From assembly GCA_017517985.1 (NCBI GenBank), contig JAFWWX010000384.1:1-23686 (forward strand): a DNA stretch of 23,686 bases, given 5' to 3'. The notes under the pieces were generated by a model. That model searched no databases and had not been told where the DNA came from. It was given only the letters and a program-made list of their open reading frames with translations. The DNA is from Clostridia bacterium (lineage in GTDB: Bacteria > Bacillota_A > Clostridia > Oscillospirales > CAG-382). Positions 8,167-14,794 of this stretch are shown one piece after another (position 1 is the first letter of the stretch; each line of letters starts with the position of its first letter). Position numbers and translations under genes: made by a program.

Positions 8167-8520
8167 CTATGGGGATAGGCTTTGGAATTTTTGATTTAAG
8201 GTTGAGAGCAGTTGTTCGGCACTCTCTTTTGCAATATCGGTGAAATATTCGGAGTATCTTTTTAGAGTTTGTGGCATAAAGGAAATACAAAATTCTGAAG
8301 CTCTTCCGGGATAGGCGGAAATTTTCTTCAGGGAATTCTCCGATATATAAAGTGTTTCTCCAAAGAAATGCAGAACATCGCCGTCTTCGCTGAAATATAC
8401 GGCTGGCTTATCTGCGGAGTTATTAAGTGTCATTGCCACAACCAGTGCAACTCCGAAGAATATAAGCGCAACAACACCGGAAAGGATAAAACCCACAATT
8501 TCGCCGAGATATTTTTTCAT
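8167..8520 (-). CDS. Small membrane protein of unknown function
   Basis: 117 residues, starting MKKYLGEIVGF. The ATG at 8520 is preferred because AAAAAGGGGGAT lies just upstream; an extended frame to 8574 has no such site. Residues 6-32 are strongly hydrophobic (IVGFILSGVVALIFFGVALVV), so it is a single-pass membrane protein with a C-terminal domain of about 85 residues, probably outside the cell. I do not recognise the family. It ends in TAG, one of only two TAG codons at a frame end in this window. Reading past it adds 11 unremarkable residues before a TAA inside the terminator, so TAG is likely its true stop. It is divergent from the Nudix gene. Confidence 0.65.
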   Translation of the reverse strand: MKKYLGEIVGFILSGVVALIFFGVALVVAMTLNNSADKPAVYFSEDGDVLHFFGETLYISENSLKKISAYPGRASEFCISFMPQTLKRYSEYFTDIAKESAEQLLSTLNQKFQSLSP

Positions 8521-8598
8521 ATCAATAAATCCCCCTTTTTCATATTTTAACCGTAACATAAATAAATATACCAATCACACAGAGAAAGGAAGAAGCCC

Positions 8599-9093
8599 GT
8601 GAAAAACAGTACTCTTTGCTACATAGAAAAGGATGGCAGGTATCTTATGCTCCACAGAGTGAAAAAAGAGAATGACTGCAACAAGGATAAATGGATAGGC
8701 GTCGGTGGAAAATTTGAAGACGGTGAGAGTCCGGAGGAATGTATGATACGGGAAGTGAGAGAGGAAACAGGTCTTACCGTTAACAGCTGGAATTACAAAG
8801 GGATTGTAACCTTTGTGTCGGATGTGTGGGAAACCGAGTATATGCATCTTTTTACCTGCGATGATTTCTTCGGAATTCCCATTGACAGCCGTGACTGCGA
8901 TGAGGGAAATCTTGAATGGGTGGAAATATCAAAGATTTCGTCGCTACCTCTGTGGGAGGGGGATAAAATATTTCTTGACCTTCTGAAAAGGGACACCGGC
9001 TTCTTTTCACTGAAGCTTCAATATAAGGGTGACAATCTTGTTTACGCCTGTCTTGACGGAAGGGTAATAAAAAACAATTTAATTGATAATTAA
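8599..9093 (+). CDS. Nudix hydrolase (MutT/8-oxo-dGTP diphosphatase-like)
   Basis: 164-residue Nudix enzyme. The box G-x5-E-x7-REUxEExGU is matched exactly from Gly37 to Leu59 (GKFEDGE, then REVREETGL), giving the metal-binding helix that cleaves a nucleoside diphosphate bond. The WIGVGGK just before it and the C-terminal WVEISKISSLPLWEGDK resemble 8-oxo-dGTP diphosphatases of the MutT family in Firmicutes. The substrate is therefore probably an oxidised nucleotide, but Nudix specificity is hard to read from sequence. It starts with GTG at 8599 behind AGAAAGGAAG. The coding region is free-standing and convergent with the flippase gene, the two sharing a nested hairpin at 9100-9166. Confidence 0.88.
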   Translation: MKNSTLCYIEKDGRYLMLHRVKKENDCNKDKWIGVGGKFEDGESPEECMIREVREETGLTVNSWNYKGIVTFVSDVWETEYMHLFTCDDFFGIPIDSRDCDEGNLEWVEISKISSLPLWEGDKIFLDLLKRDTGFFSLKLQYKGDNLVYACLDGRVIKNNLIDN

Positions 9094-9099
9094 AAATGG

Positions 9100-9166
9100 G
9101 GTTGGTTTTCTCTTTTATCAAACTTTTTAAATTCTTTTTAAGAATTTCTCAATGAGAAAATCAACC
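9100..9166. terminator. Nested hairpin between convergent Nudix and flippase genes
   Basis: Outer arms GGTTGGTTTTCTC (9100-9112) and GAGAAAATCAACC (9154-9166) pair with one G-T wobble. Between them AAATTCTT (9129-9136) and AAGAATTT (9140-9147) form a perfect inner stem with a TTT loop. The right part lies inside the last codons of the flippase gene. T-rich stretches on both strands suit termination of both converging transcripts. Confidence 0.6.
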
Positions 9167-10673
9167 TCTTTCCGTACCGCAGTGTCTCGGAGAGTCTTTC
9201 ACTATCAAAGAACAGTATGGAAAATACGGACATTACGGAAAAGCCACAGACGGCTATTCTGAAAAACAGCTTTGGCATACCCTGAAAAAAGTCACCGGAG
9301 CACAAACACAGAACAAGGCACATACAGAAGGACAACATAAGTGCAAAAATATATTTCATCATATCTCGGAAAAACATTGACATATCGTGACGGAAGCCGT
9401 ACTTAAAAAGAATATACGGCTCATACCAGAAAGAAAAAAGAAGCACTCCGCAAAGCTGACCCAGAAGCACTCCGGCAATACCGAACCTTGGCGCAAGAAT
9501 TATTGTTGCCAAAAGTGTGATTACAGCCTCTGCAATAGCCTTATATTTTTCTTTGTCAAACAGACCGAAGCCGTCAAGAAATACGCCGGTAGGACGACGC
9601 AGAGCCGACAAAAACATAACCATACAAAACAGCGCCGTAGTCCCCGCATTAAGTACCATTTCTGCACCTACCCAAAGCTCTACAATAATCGGATATGTAA
9701 AAAACAAGGAAAGCGCAAAGAACAGAGCGAGCGCAAACACCGAGAAAAGTGCCGTTGAATATACCTTCATCATACGCTCACGGCTGCCGGTAACACCGAG
9801 GTTTCCCACGCTTGCTGCAACAGAGCCGGTTATAATGGAAATAAAGGCAAGACAGACACCGGAGAGCATAGTGTAGTTTGAATACATAGTTCCACCGCCA
9901 AGCCCTATAAAAATAAATACCGCCATGTTGTCAACAGAACCACAAAGAATAGCTCCTACCTTGTGGAAAAATAACGACCCCGCCTTTGACTTTATCTCTG
10001 CCCGCACTTTTTCCGGAAGTTTTTCCGGAGTTTTTTTTATAAACGGGTACATTTTCCCTATTATACAGTAAAGTATGAGTTCACCGAAAAGTCCTGTGAT
10101 TATTCCGCAGGCAAGACAGACGATGTAGTTTCGTGTTGTCAGAAGTACAATAAGCTGTGTGAGCTTTGAGGTTATGAATATGCCGTAGCCGAAGCCTGTG
10201 ACAATATAGCTTTTCTGGTCGGAAACCGGAAGTATTCTTCTGTGAACTATAAGATAGGAAACTGACATTTCAACAAGGGAAAAAAGATATACCGTAGTTG
10301 CAAAGCCGGTATCGACAGATCCCTTTGAGAGATAAAGGGCAAGAGGTAGAGCAAAAAGCCCTGCGATGAATGTAAGTATTCCGGTCCTTTTATATATCTT
10401 TGAAAGATACCCCATTATTGAGTGGGTGAGATTATTGTCCGAATAGGCTAGGGGTCGGTAGAGACAAAAGGCGCAGGCAGCGTCAAACCCCGGCTCAATA
10501 AGGGTAAGAAAATTCAGTATGTGGGCGGAAAGTCCCGAAAAACCGGTGCATTCGCTGCCGAGAACCGAGAGAAAAATTCTCCGTGTTGCAAAGTTGAAGA
10601 TAACCGTCATAAAATGTCCGAAAAGGGACACACGCAGATTCTTTCCCGATGCACTGACTCTTTCTGTAGCCAT
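9138..10673 (-). CDS. Polysaccharide/oligosaccharide flippase (MATE/MOP superfamily, Wzx-like)
   Basis: 511-residue polytopic membrane protein with roughly 12-14 hydrophobic segments. The N-terminal pattern (RRIFLSVLGSECTGFSGLSAHILNFL..., then a conserved acidic turn with FCLYRPLA) is typical of clostridial polysaccharide transport proteins related to Wzx, which flip lipid-linked sugars across the membrane for surface polysaccharide. An AAAGGAG site precedes the ATG. It lies 55 nt downstream of the dacF-like gene on the same strand with no hairpin between, so the two are probably co-transcribed. No glycosyltransferases are nearby, so its glycan is unknown; a lipid II or teichoic acid precursor role is possible but unproven. 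Its last codons overlap the nested terminator hairpin. Confidence 0.85.
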   Translation of the reverse strand: MATERVSASGKNLRVSLFGHFMTVIFNFATRRIFLSVLGSECTGFSGLSAHILNFLTLIEPGFDAACAFCLYRPLAYSDNNLTHSIMGYLSKIYKRTGILTFIAGLFALPLALYLSKGSVDTGFATTVYLFSLVEMSVSYLIVHRRILPVSDQKSYIVTGFGYGIFITSKLTQLIVLLTTRNYIVCLACGIITGLFGELILYCIIGKMYPFIKKTPEKLPEKVRAEIKSKAGSLFFHKVGAILCGSVDNMAVFIFIGLGGGTMYSNYTMLSGVCLAFISIITGSVAASVGNLGVTGSRERMMKVYSTALFSVFALALFFALSLFFTYPIIVELWVGAEMVLNAGTTALFCMVMFLSALRRPTGVFLDGFGLFDKEKYKAIAEAVITLLATIILAPRFGIAGVLLGQLCGVLLFSFWYEPYILFKYGFRHDMSMFFRDMMKYIFALMLSFCMCLVLCLCSGDFFQGMPKLFFRIAVCGFSVMSVFSILFFDSERLSETLRYGKRLIFSLRNS

Positions 10674-10728
10674 TTTAACTCCTTTGATTGTTTCTGGTTG
10701 TGCTTATGGGTATAAAAATTCAATTGCT

Positions 10729-11820
10729 TTACTCTGCCGTAAAATGCAAATCCACAGGTGAGGTGTCATTCTTTTCTTTAAGAACAGTAATCGGCTCAGA
10801 GTTTTCCATTTTTACTCCGCCAAAGGTGCCTGAAAACCCGCCTTCTTCAAATAACTGTATGACGCTGTAATTGTCAAAGGCAAAATCCAGCATTGAGGCG
10901 TGGTCACGGAAGTCTGTGCGGTCATCAAGGGTCACAACGATAAATTCGGTTCCGTCACGCAAAGCACTTGTCACAAGACATCTGCCTGAGGCGATTGTAT
11001 AGCCGGTTTTTATACCGGTAGCTCCCGGATATGACCGCAAAAGTCGGTTGTGGTTTGAGAAGTATTTTACCGGTTGGTTGTTTTCATCTGTTACAATATG
11101 ATTTTTTGTTCCGACTATTTCGCGAAAAAGGGGATTTTTCATAGCGTGATATGCTATTTTGGAGAGCTCAAGGGCGGTAGTTCTGTGATTTTCGGATGAC
11201 AGTCCGTGAGGGTTTTCAAACCGGGTGTTGACAAGTCCCATCTCCGAGGCTCTCTTGTTCATCAAGGTCACAAAATCCTCGATACTTCCGCTGCAGGCAA
11301 CGGCTATTGCGCAGGCGGCATCGTTTCCCGATTCAAGAAGCAGTCCGTAGAGAAGGTCTTTTATTGTTATCTTTTCTCCCGGAACAAGATATATCGACGA
11401 GCCCTCGACGCCGCAGACCTCGGCGGGAACGGTAAATACAGTATCCGGCGACAGATTTTCAATGGCAACAAGGGCGGTCATAATTTTTGTGGTGCTTGCC
11501 ATGGGAAGTATTTTGTCTGCATTTTTAAGATATAAAGCCTCTCCGGTGTCGGCGCTCAGAACCGCTGCTGCTACAGCTCCGATTGAGGGATGATTTTCTG
11601 CGTTCCCAAAGACATAAATGCTGTCGCCGTTTTGTATACCCTCTGTGCTTGATGCCTGTATGGTGTGGGAAAATACCGGTGAGCCTGACATTTTTGGTAT
11701 GTAGGTTTTTGTGTGGTTTTTCGGTAAAACTCCGTATATTGCAAGCACTGCAAAGGTAATAAAAAAAGTGCACCTTACAACAAGGGTAATTGTTTCACGC
11801 AGTTTTTTTCTGCTTTTCAT
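10729..11820 (-). CDS. dacF: D-alanyl-D-alanine carboxypeptidase (DacF/PBP5 type, S11 family)
   Basis: Penicillin-binding serine peptidase that removes the terminal D-Ala from peptidoglycan pentapeptides outside the membrane. 363 residues. The three active-site motifs are visible: S109-T-T-K112, S164-G-N166 and K271-T-G273. A hydrophobic segment at about 12-30 (TLVVRCTFFITFAVLAIYGV) is a signal sequence or anchor. The catalytic domain spans about 80-330, and only a short tail follows, so the usual C-terminal beta domain and amphipathic anchor of PBP5 are much reduced or absent; the N-terminal segment may therefore be the membrane anchor. A modest GCAGGATT site precedes the ATG. It is first in a likely two-gene operon with the flippase and is divergent from the DUF4364-like gene. 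The symbol is by family resemblance. Confidence 0.9.
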   Translation of the reverse strand: MKSRKKLRETITLVVRCTFFITFAVLAIYGVLPKNHTKTYIPKMSGSPVFSHTIQASSTEGIQNGDSIYVFGNAENHPSIGAVAAAVLSADTGEALYLKNADKILPMASTTKIMTALVAIENLSPDTVFTVPAEVCGVEGSSIYLVPGEKITIKDLLYGLLLESGNDAACAIAVACSGSIEDFVTLMNKRASEMGLVNTRFENPHGLSSENHRTTALELSKIAYHAMKNPLFREIVGTKNHIVTDENNQPVKYFSNHNRLLRSYPGATGIKTGYTIASGRCLVTSALRDGTEFIVVTLDDRTDFRDHASMLDFAFDNYSVIQLFEEGGFSGTFGGVKMENSEPITVLKEKNDTSPVDLHFTAE

Positions 11821-11952
11821 TTTTAATCCTGCCTTTCCGCTTTTGTAGAACTCATACTAATAATATTTCAAGAAAATGGAAAATATACGGATTGCAAAGT
11901 TTTTACATTTATATGCAATTCTTGTACGTTACAAATTATACATAAAAACGGC

Positions 11953-11981
11953 TTGAAAATGCAGAGTCAATATGTTATACT
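11953..11981 (+). promoter_or_regulatory. Sigma-A-type promoter for the DUF4364-like gene
   Basis: TTGAAA (11953-11958) and TATACT (11976-11981) are separated by 17 nt, and the start codon is 36 nt downstream. It sits in the 196-nt divergent spacer with the dacF-like gene; I could not fix a convincing promoter for the opposite strand. Confidence 0.7.
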
Positions 11982-12016
11982 ACCGTAGATAAAGAAAGAA
12001 ATGCGAGGGACTACAA

Positions 12017-12538
12017 TTGCCAATTCAAAGAACGGATGCAGAACTTACGGCACTTTTTATATTCTCATCGCTCCCCGATGAAGTTACGCTGTCAGAAGCA
12101 GAGGAGATTTTACTGTCCTGCGATGGCTTTGACAGAATGGAAATAGACGGCTACATTTCGGAGCTTGAAAAAAGAGGGAATATATATATAAAACAAGCTA
12201 ACAATGAAAAATATGTTGGAATTACAGAGCTTGGCCAGTCTGTAGTGTCGGCGTTTTCCGAAAAGAAGCCGCTTTACAGAAGCACTGTCAATAAGGCTAT
12301 GCGCCATTACAAAAAAATTGTTTGCGGAATTGACTACCGTATAGACCTTATGCCTTCGGCGGGAGGCTCGAAGGTGAGTTTTGATATGCTGCTTAACGGA
12401 AAGATTTATTTTTCCACAAGTCTTTTTTTTACAAAAAGTATGGATGCACTAAAGGTCTACAATAGAATGGACAATGATCCTGAGGGTTTTTACAACGGTG
12501 TTATGACTGTTGCAACCGGAGAGATTGACTATCTCTGA
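12017..12538 (+). CDS. DUF4364-like putative transcriptional regulator
   Basis: 173 residues, starting with TTG at 12017 behind GCGAGGGA (12003-12010); no ATG fits the family N-terminus better. The first 75 residues have the shape of a winged helix: helices around DAELTALFIFSSL and LSEAEEILLS, a recognition-like helix MEIDGYISELEKRGNI, and a wing ending KYVGITELGQSVVSAF. The second half is a mixed alpha/beta domain. This layout and the TELG...VV junction match the DUF4364 family found mostly in Clostridia, whose function is not established; DNA binding is an inference from the fold. It has its own promoter, and no target is apparent. Confidence 0.65.
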   Translation: MPIQRTDAELTALFIFSSLPDEVTLSEAEEILLSCDGFDRMEIDGYISELEKRGNIYIKQANNEKYVGITELGQSVVSAFSEKKPLYRSTVNKAMRHYKKIVCGIDYRIDLMPSAGGSKVSFDMLLNGKIYFSTSLFFTKSMDALKVYNRMDNDPEGFYNGVMTVATGEIDYL

Positions 12539-12558
12539 TATGCTCGTGCAGGTTAAAA

Positions 12559-12592
12559 ACTAATATTTATTAGCAACTGACGATTGGCGATG
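12559..12592. repeat. Intergenic repeat: ACTAATA-N3-ATTAGCA followed by AACTGAC heptamers
   Basis: 12559-12575 reads ACTAATA, TTT, ATTAGCA and includes a perfect 6-bp palindrome. It runs into AACTGAC (12575-12581) and GATTGGC (12582-12588). The same 17-nt unit with AAA in the centre is at 13646-13662, and AACTGAC recurs at 13679 and 14575. Confidence 0.55.
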
Positions 12593-12621
12593 TTATATGT
12601 AACTGTGCAAAAAAATAAAAT

Positions 12622-12639
12622 GGCGGGAATTACCCCGCC
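12622..12639 (-). terminator. Rho-independent terminator of the DUF378 gene
   Basis: A GC-rich hairpin (GGCGGG and CCCGCC arms) lies 6 nt past the stop of the DUF378 gene and is followed on the minus strand by a T-rich run (12621-12608). It is A-rich upstream on the plus strand and could also stop transcripts from the DUF4364-like gene. Confidence 0.8.
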
Positions 12640-12645
12640 ACAGAA

Positions 12646-12849
12646 TCAGCCGTTGTTGTGTTCCCTTTCACGGAAAAGAAGAGATGTGCACCAGAGTGCG
12701 CTGAGTGCGATAACAACATATATAATTCTGGAGAAAACTGCAGTCTGACCGCCAAAGAGCCAGGCCACAAGGTCAAAGCCGAAAAGACCTACAAGTCCCC
12801 AGTTTATACCGCCGATTATTGCAAGTACAAGAGCTAACCTGTCAAGCAT
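12646..12849 (-). CDS. DUF378 family small membrane protein
   Basis: 67 residues with two transmembrane helices: residues about 3-27 (containing IIGGINWGLVGLFGFDLVAWL) and about 38-57 (SRIIYVVIALSALWCTSLLF). The GGINWGLVGLF..DLVAWLFG signature is that of DUF378, a small membrane protein family of unknown function widespread in Firmicutes. A GAAAGGAATG site is upstream of the ATG and a strong terminator follows, so it is a single-gene unit, divergent from trmB. Confidence 0.9.
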   Translation of the reverse strand: MLDRLALVLAIIGGINWGLVGLFGFDLVAWLFGGQTAVFSRIIYVVIALSALWCTSLLFREREHNNG

Positions 12850-12977
12850 TTATATATCATTCCTTTCAAGATTGTTTTCTTTGCTTCGCACAGCATTTCG
12901 CTTTTATGCGGCAATATTATTTTGATTCATAAAGTTTTAAATATACATAAGATTTTAAAGTAAAATTTTGGATAAAA

Positions 12978-12984
12978 AAGAGGT
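12978..12984 (+). promoter_or_regulatory. Ribosome binding site fixing the trmB start at 12992
   Basis: AAGAGGT lies 7 nt before the ATG at 12992. An in-frame TTG at 12968 precedes this site and would make it part of the coding region. Confidence 0.65.
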
Positions 12985-12991
12985 TTGCGTT

Positions 12992-13642
12992 ATGAGAATG
13001 AGAAAGAAAAAACACACCGAGGACAGAATACTTGCCTGTGAAAAGGTGAATATCACAGATCCGGAAAGCTATATCGGCAAATGGCATGAAATGTGTGGCG
13101 ACAGAAAGCTGTGTCTTGAAATAGGGTGCGGCAAGGGTAGCTTTGTGTACGGTATGTCAAAGAAACACAAAGACGACAGATTTTTTGTGGCTATGGAGGT
13201 TGTCAGGGATGTAATTATGCTGGCTATGGAAAAGGTTTCGGCGGATACCGAGATTGACAACGTACGCTTTGTTGCAGGTGATGCAAGAGATCTTCCGAAG
13301 ATATTCGCAAAGGGCGAAGTTGACGAAATATATCTTAACTTCTCTGATCCGTGGCCGAAATCTCGTCATGCAAAGAGAAGACTTACATACAGAGTATTCC
13401 TTGAAATGTATAAGGAACTTCTTTCTGACGACGGTGTTATATATTTCAAAACCGACAACCGTCCGTTCTTTGATTTTTCCCTTGAAGAATTTCCGGCTGC
13501 AGGTTATGAATTGTCGGATGTAACCTTTGATTTGCACAACTCGCCCTATAATGATGATAATGTTGTTACAGAATACGAGGCGACCTTCAGCGCCAGAGGC
13601 TTTACTATCAACCGACTTGTTGCAAGACCAGCAAAGAAGTAA
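12992..13642 (+). CDS. trmB: tRNA (guanine-N7-)-methyltransferase TrmB
   Basis: SAM-dependent enzyme that methylates G46 in the variable loop of tRNA. 216 residues from the ATG at 12992, giving MRMRKKKHTEDR, the normal basic N-terminus of bacterial TrmB. Seen: SAM-binding CLEIGCGKGSF (Glu43), a second acidic residue in VAMEVVRDV, and the family signature LNFSDPWPKSRHAKRRL with its catalytic and tRNA-contacting residues, then YFKTDN. The C-terminal TEYEATF is also typical. It is divergent from the DUF378 gene. Downstream, 200 nt of AT-rich repeat separates it from the next gene, with only a weak AT hairpin (13739-13757) to serve as terminator. Confidence 0.95.
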   Translation: MRMRKKKHTEDRILACEKVNITDPESYIGKWHEMCGDRKLCLEIGCGKGSFVYGMSKKHKDDRFFVAMEVVRDVIMLAMEKVSADTEIDNVRFVAGDARDLPKIFAKGEVDEIYLNFSDPWPKSRHAKRRLTYRVFLEMYKELLSDDGVIYFKTDNRPFFDFSLEEFPAAGYELSDVTFDLHNSPYNDDNVVTEYEATFSARGFTINRLVARPAKK

Positions 13643-13645
13643 AAC

Positions 13646-13792
13646 ACTAATAAAAATTAGCAGTTTTGTCGAAAATGAAACTGACAGATAATGAAGTCGA
13701 AGGACTGATGAACAATGAACAATAGAAAATAAAAGAGGAAAATCGCAGAACGATTTTAACCGCAATTAGTCATTAGTCGTCATTAATTATTA
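13646..13792. repeat. AT-rich degenerate heptamer repeat tract
   Basis: After the ACTAATA-AAA-ATTAGCA unit (13646-13662, second copy of that at 12559), the spacer runs in units of 7: AACTGAC at 13679, then GATGAAC, AATGAAC, AATAGAA (13707-13727), and later ATTAGTC, ATTAGTC, GTCATTA, ATTATTA (13765-13792). A weak hairpin (AAAATCG/CGATTTT, 13739-13757) lies between. No coding potential is seen. Confidence 0.5.
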
Positions 13793-13842
13793 AATTTTGT
13801 TCAATACGCCATTGAACACCCTCACTGAAAGGCGGTGCTGTT

Positions 13843-14514
13843 ATGTCTGAAGAAAAATATGAAATGACTTTTACACAAAAGCTGGAAAATTACTGGTATC
13901 ACTATAAATGGCATACACTTCTAGGTGCTTTTTCATTGATAATTGCCCTTGTATGTATAGTTCAGTGCACAGGCAGGAAAGAGCCGGATGCAATGATTAT
14001 GTATGCAGGTCGTTATAATGTGCCGGATGAATACAGAGAGCAGCCCATAGACAGTGTGATGAAGGAGGACTATAACGGCGACGGAGAAAAAAAGGCCGAT
14101 GTATTTCAGCTTATTATACCTATTAATGAAATAGACGGTGAATATGAACTCAAGGATGCCGTGGCTCAGACTAATAATGCTGAGTTTCAGAGATTCTATA
14201 CCGAGGTTGCTTCAGGCTCTACAGTTATATATCTTTTGCACCCCCTGTTTTATGAGCAGGCAAAGTCGATGGGGGTGCTATGCCCACTTTCCGATGTTTT
14301 GGAGGGGGATGTACCGGAATATGCAGTTGATGAGTATGGGATTCCGGTATCCAAACTTTTCGCTTATAGGAGAACAACACTTTGTCACTATCCCCCTGAC
14401 AGCATTATCTGCATAAGACGCGAAAGAGGTGCTGACTCAAAAATTATAGCTCCTGATGACCCGGATTATTACAGGAACAATGTCAGATTCTTCAATGATA
14501 TAATATATTATTAA
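13843..14514 (+). CDS. Conserved clostridial single-pass membrane protein, function unknown
   Basis: 223 residues. A cytoplasmic N-terminus ends in KLENYWYHYKWH, followed by one transmembrane helix at about 25-43 (TLLGAFSLIIALVCIVQC) and an extracellular domain of about 180 residues rich in Asp, Tyr and Pro. The juxtamembrane YWYHYKWH and the first extracellular strand (DAMIMYAGRYNVPDEY) resemble a family of uncharacterised clostridial proteins as I remember it; no enzyme motif is visible. The start is supported by AAAGGCGG. A strong terminator follows 6 nt after the stop, so it is a separate unit from the SLH gene although adjacent and on the same strand. Confidence 0.75.
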   Translation: MSEEKYEMTFTQKLENYWYHYKWHTLLGAFSLIIALVCIVQCTGRKEPDAMIMYAGRYNVPDEYREQPIDSVMKEDYNGDGEKKADVFQLIIPINEIDGEYELKDAVAQTNNAEFQRFYTEVASGSTVIYLLHPLFYEQAKSMGVLCPLSDVLEGDVPEYAVDEYGIPVSKLFAYRRTTLCHYPPDSIICIRRERGADSKIIAPDDPDYYRNNVRFFNDIIYY

Positions 14515-14520
14515 CGGTCT

Positions 14521-14547
14521 GCCGGCGAAAACGCCGGCGACTTTTTT
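14521..14547 (+). terminator. Rho-independent terminator
   Basis: GCCGGCG (14521-14527) and CGCCGGC (14532-14538) form a perfect 7-bp stem with an AAAA loop, followed by a run of six T at 14542-14547. It isolates the upstream membrane protein from the SLH gene. Confidence 0.92.
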
Positions 14548-14574
14548 GTAAAATCGAGGTTTTCGTGTTTTTTT

Positions 14575-14588
14575 AACTGACAACTGGG
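14575..14588. repeat. AACTGAC/AACTGGG heptamer pair
   Basis: Two adjacent 7-nt units, AACTGAC and AACTGGG, between the terminator and the SLH promoter. They share the AACTGAC unit with the spacers at 12575 and 13679. Confidence 0.4.
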
Positions 14589-14711
14589 GCATGAAGTGTA
14601 TTAATAACATAGCAGCGACTTTGCAAGCGAGGCTTGAAAATGTGTATTTTATTACTAAAAAGCAGGTAAAACCGATATTTGTTACAAATATGTTACAATA
14701 TAAAAAAACTC

Positions 14712-14740
14712 TTGCAAATCAAACATACTTATATTATAAT
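14712..14740 (+). promoter_or_regulatory. Strong sigma-A-type promoter of the SLH protein gene
   Basis: TTGCAA (14712-14717), a 17-nt spacer and a perfect TATAAT (14735-14740). Transcription would begin near 14747, leaving a leader of about 48 nt with AGGAGGA. It lies inside the upstream-extended reading frame, which shows that the frame's first 68 codons are not translated as part of this gene. Confidence 0.82.
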
Positions 14741-14781
14741 ATTATCGTGGGCAAAGATACATTTGCCGTATCTATTCATTT

Positions 14782-14788
14782 AGGAGGA
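14782..14788 (+). promoter_or_regulatory. Ribosome binding site fixing the SLH start at 14795
   Basis: AGGAGGA, 6 nt before the ATG at 14795, which is followed directly by a signal peptide. Confidence 0.9.
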
Positions 14789-14794
14789 GAAAAG

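Noticed and set aside
8003..8290. Minus-strand frame crossing the terminator and two genes.
   Set aside because: It overlaps the end of the CuAO/NodB gene, the hairpin and the small membrane protein gene in another frame, so it is not coherent as a gene.
12850..12967. Promoters for trmB and the DUF378 gene in the divergent spacer.
   Set aside because: TTGATT and TATACA occur, but the spacing is only 14 nt, and nothing better was found on either strand.
14591..14794. Upstream extension of the SLH protein by 68 residues.
   Set aside because: The extension contains the TTGCAA/TATAAT promoter and the RBS, and the real start is followed at once by a signal peptide.
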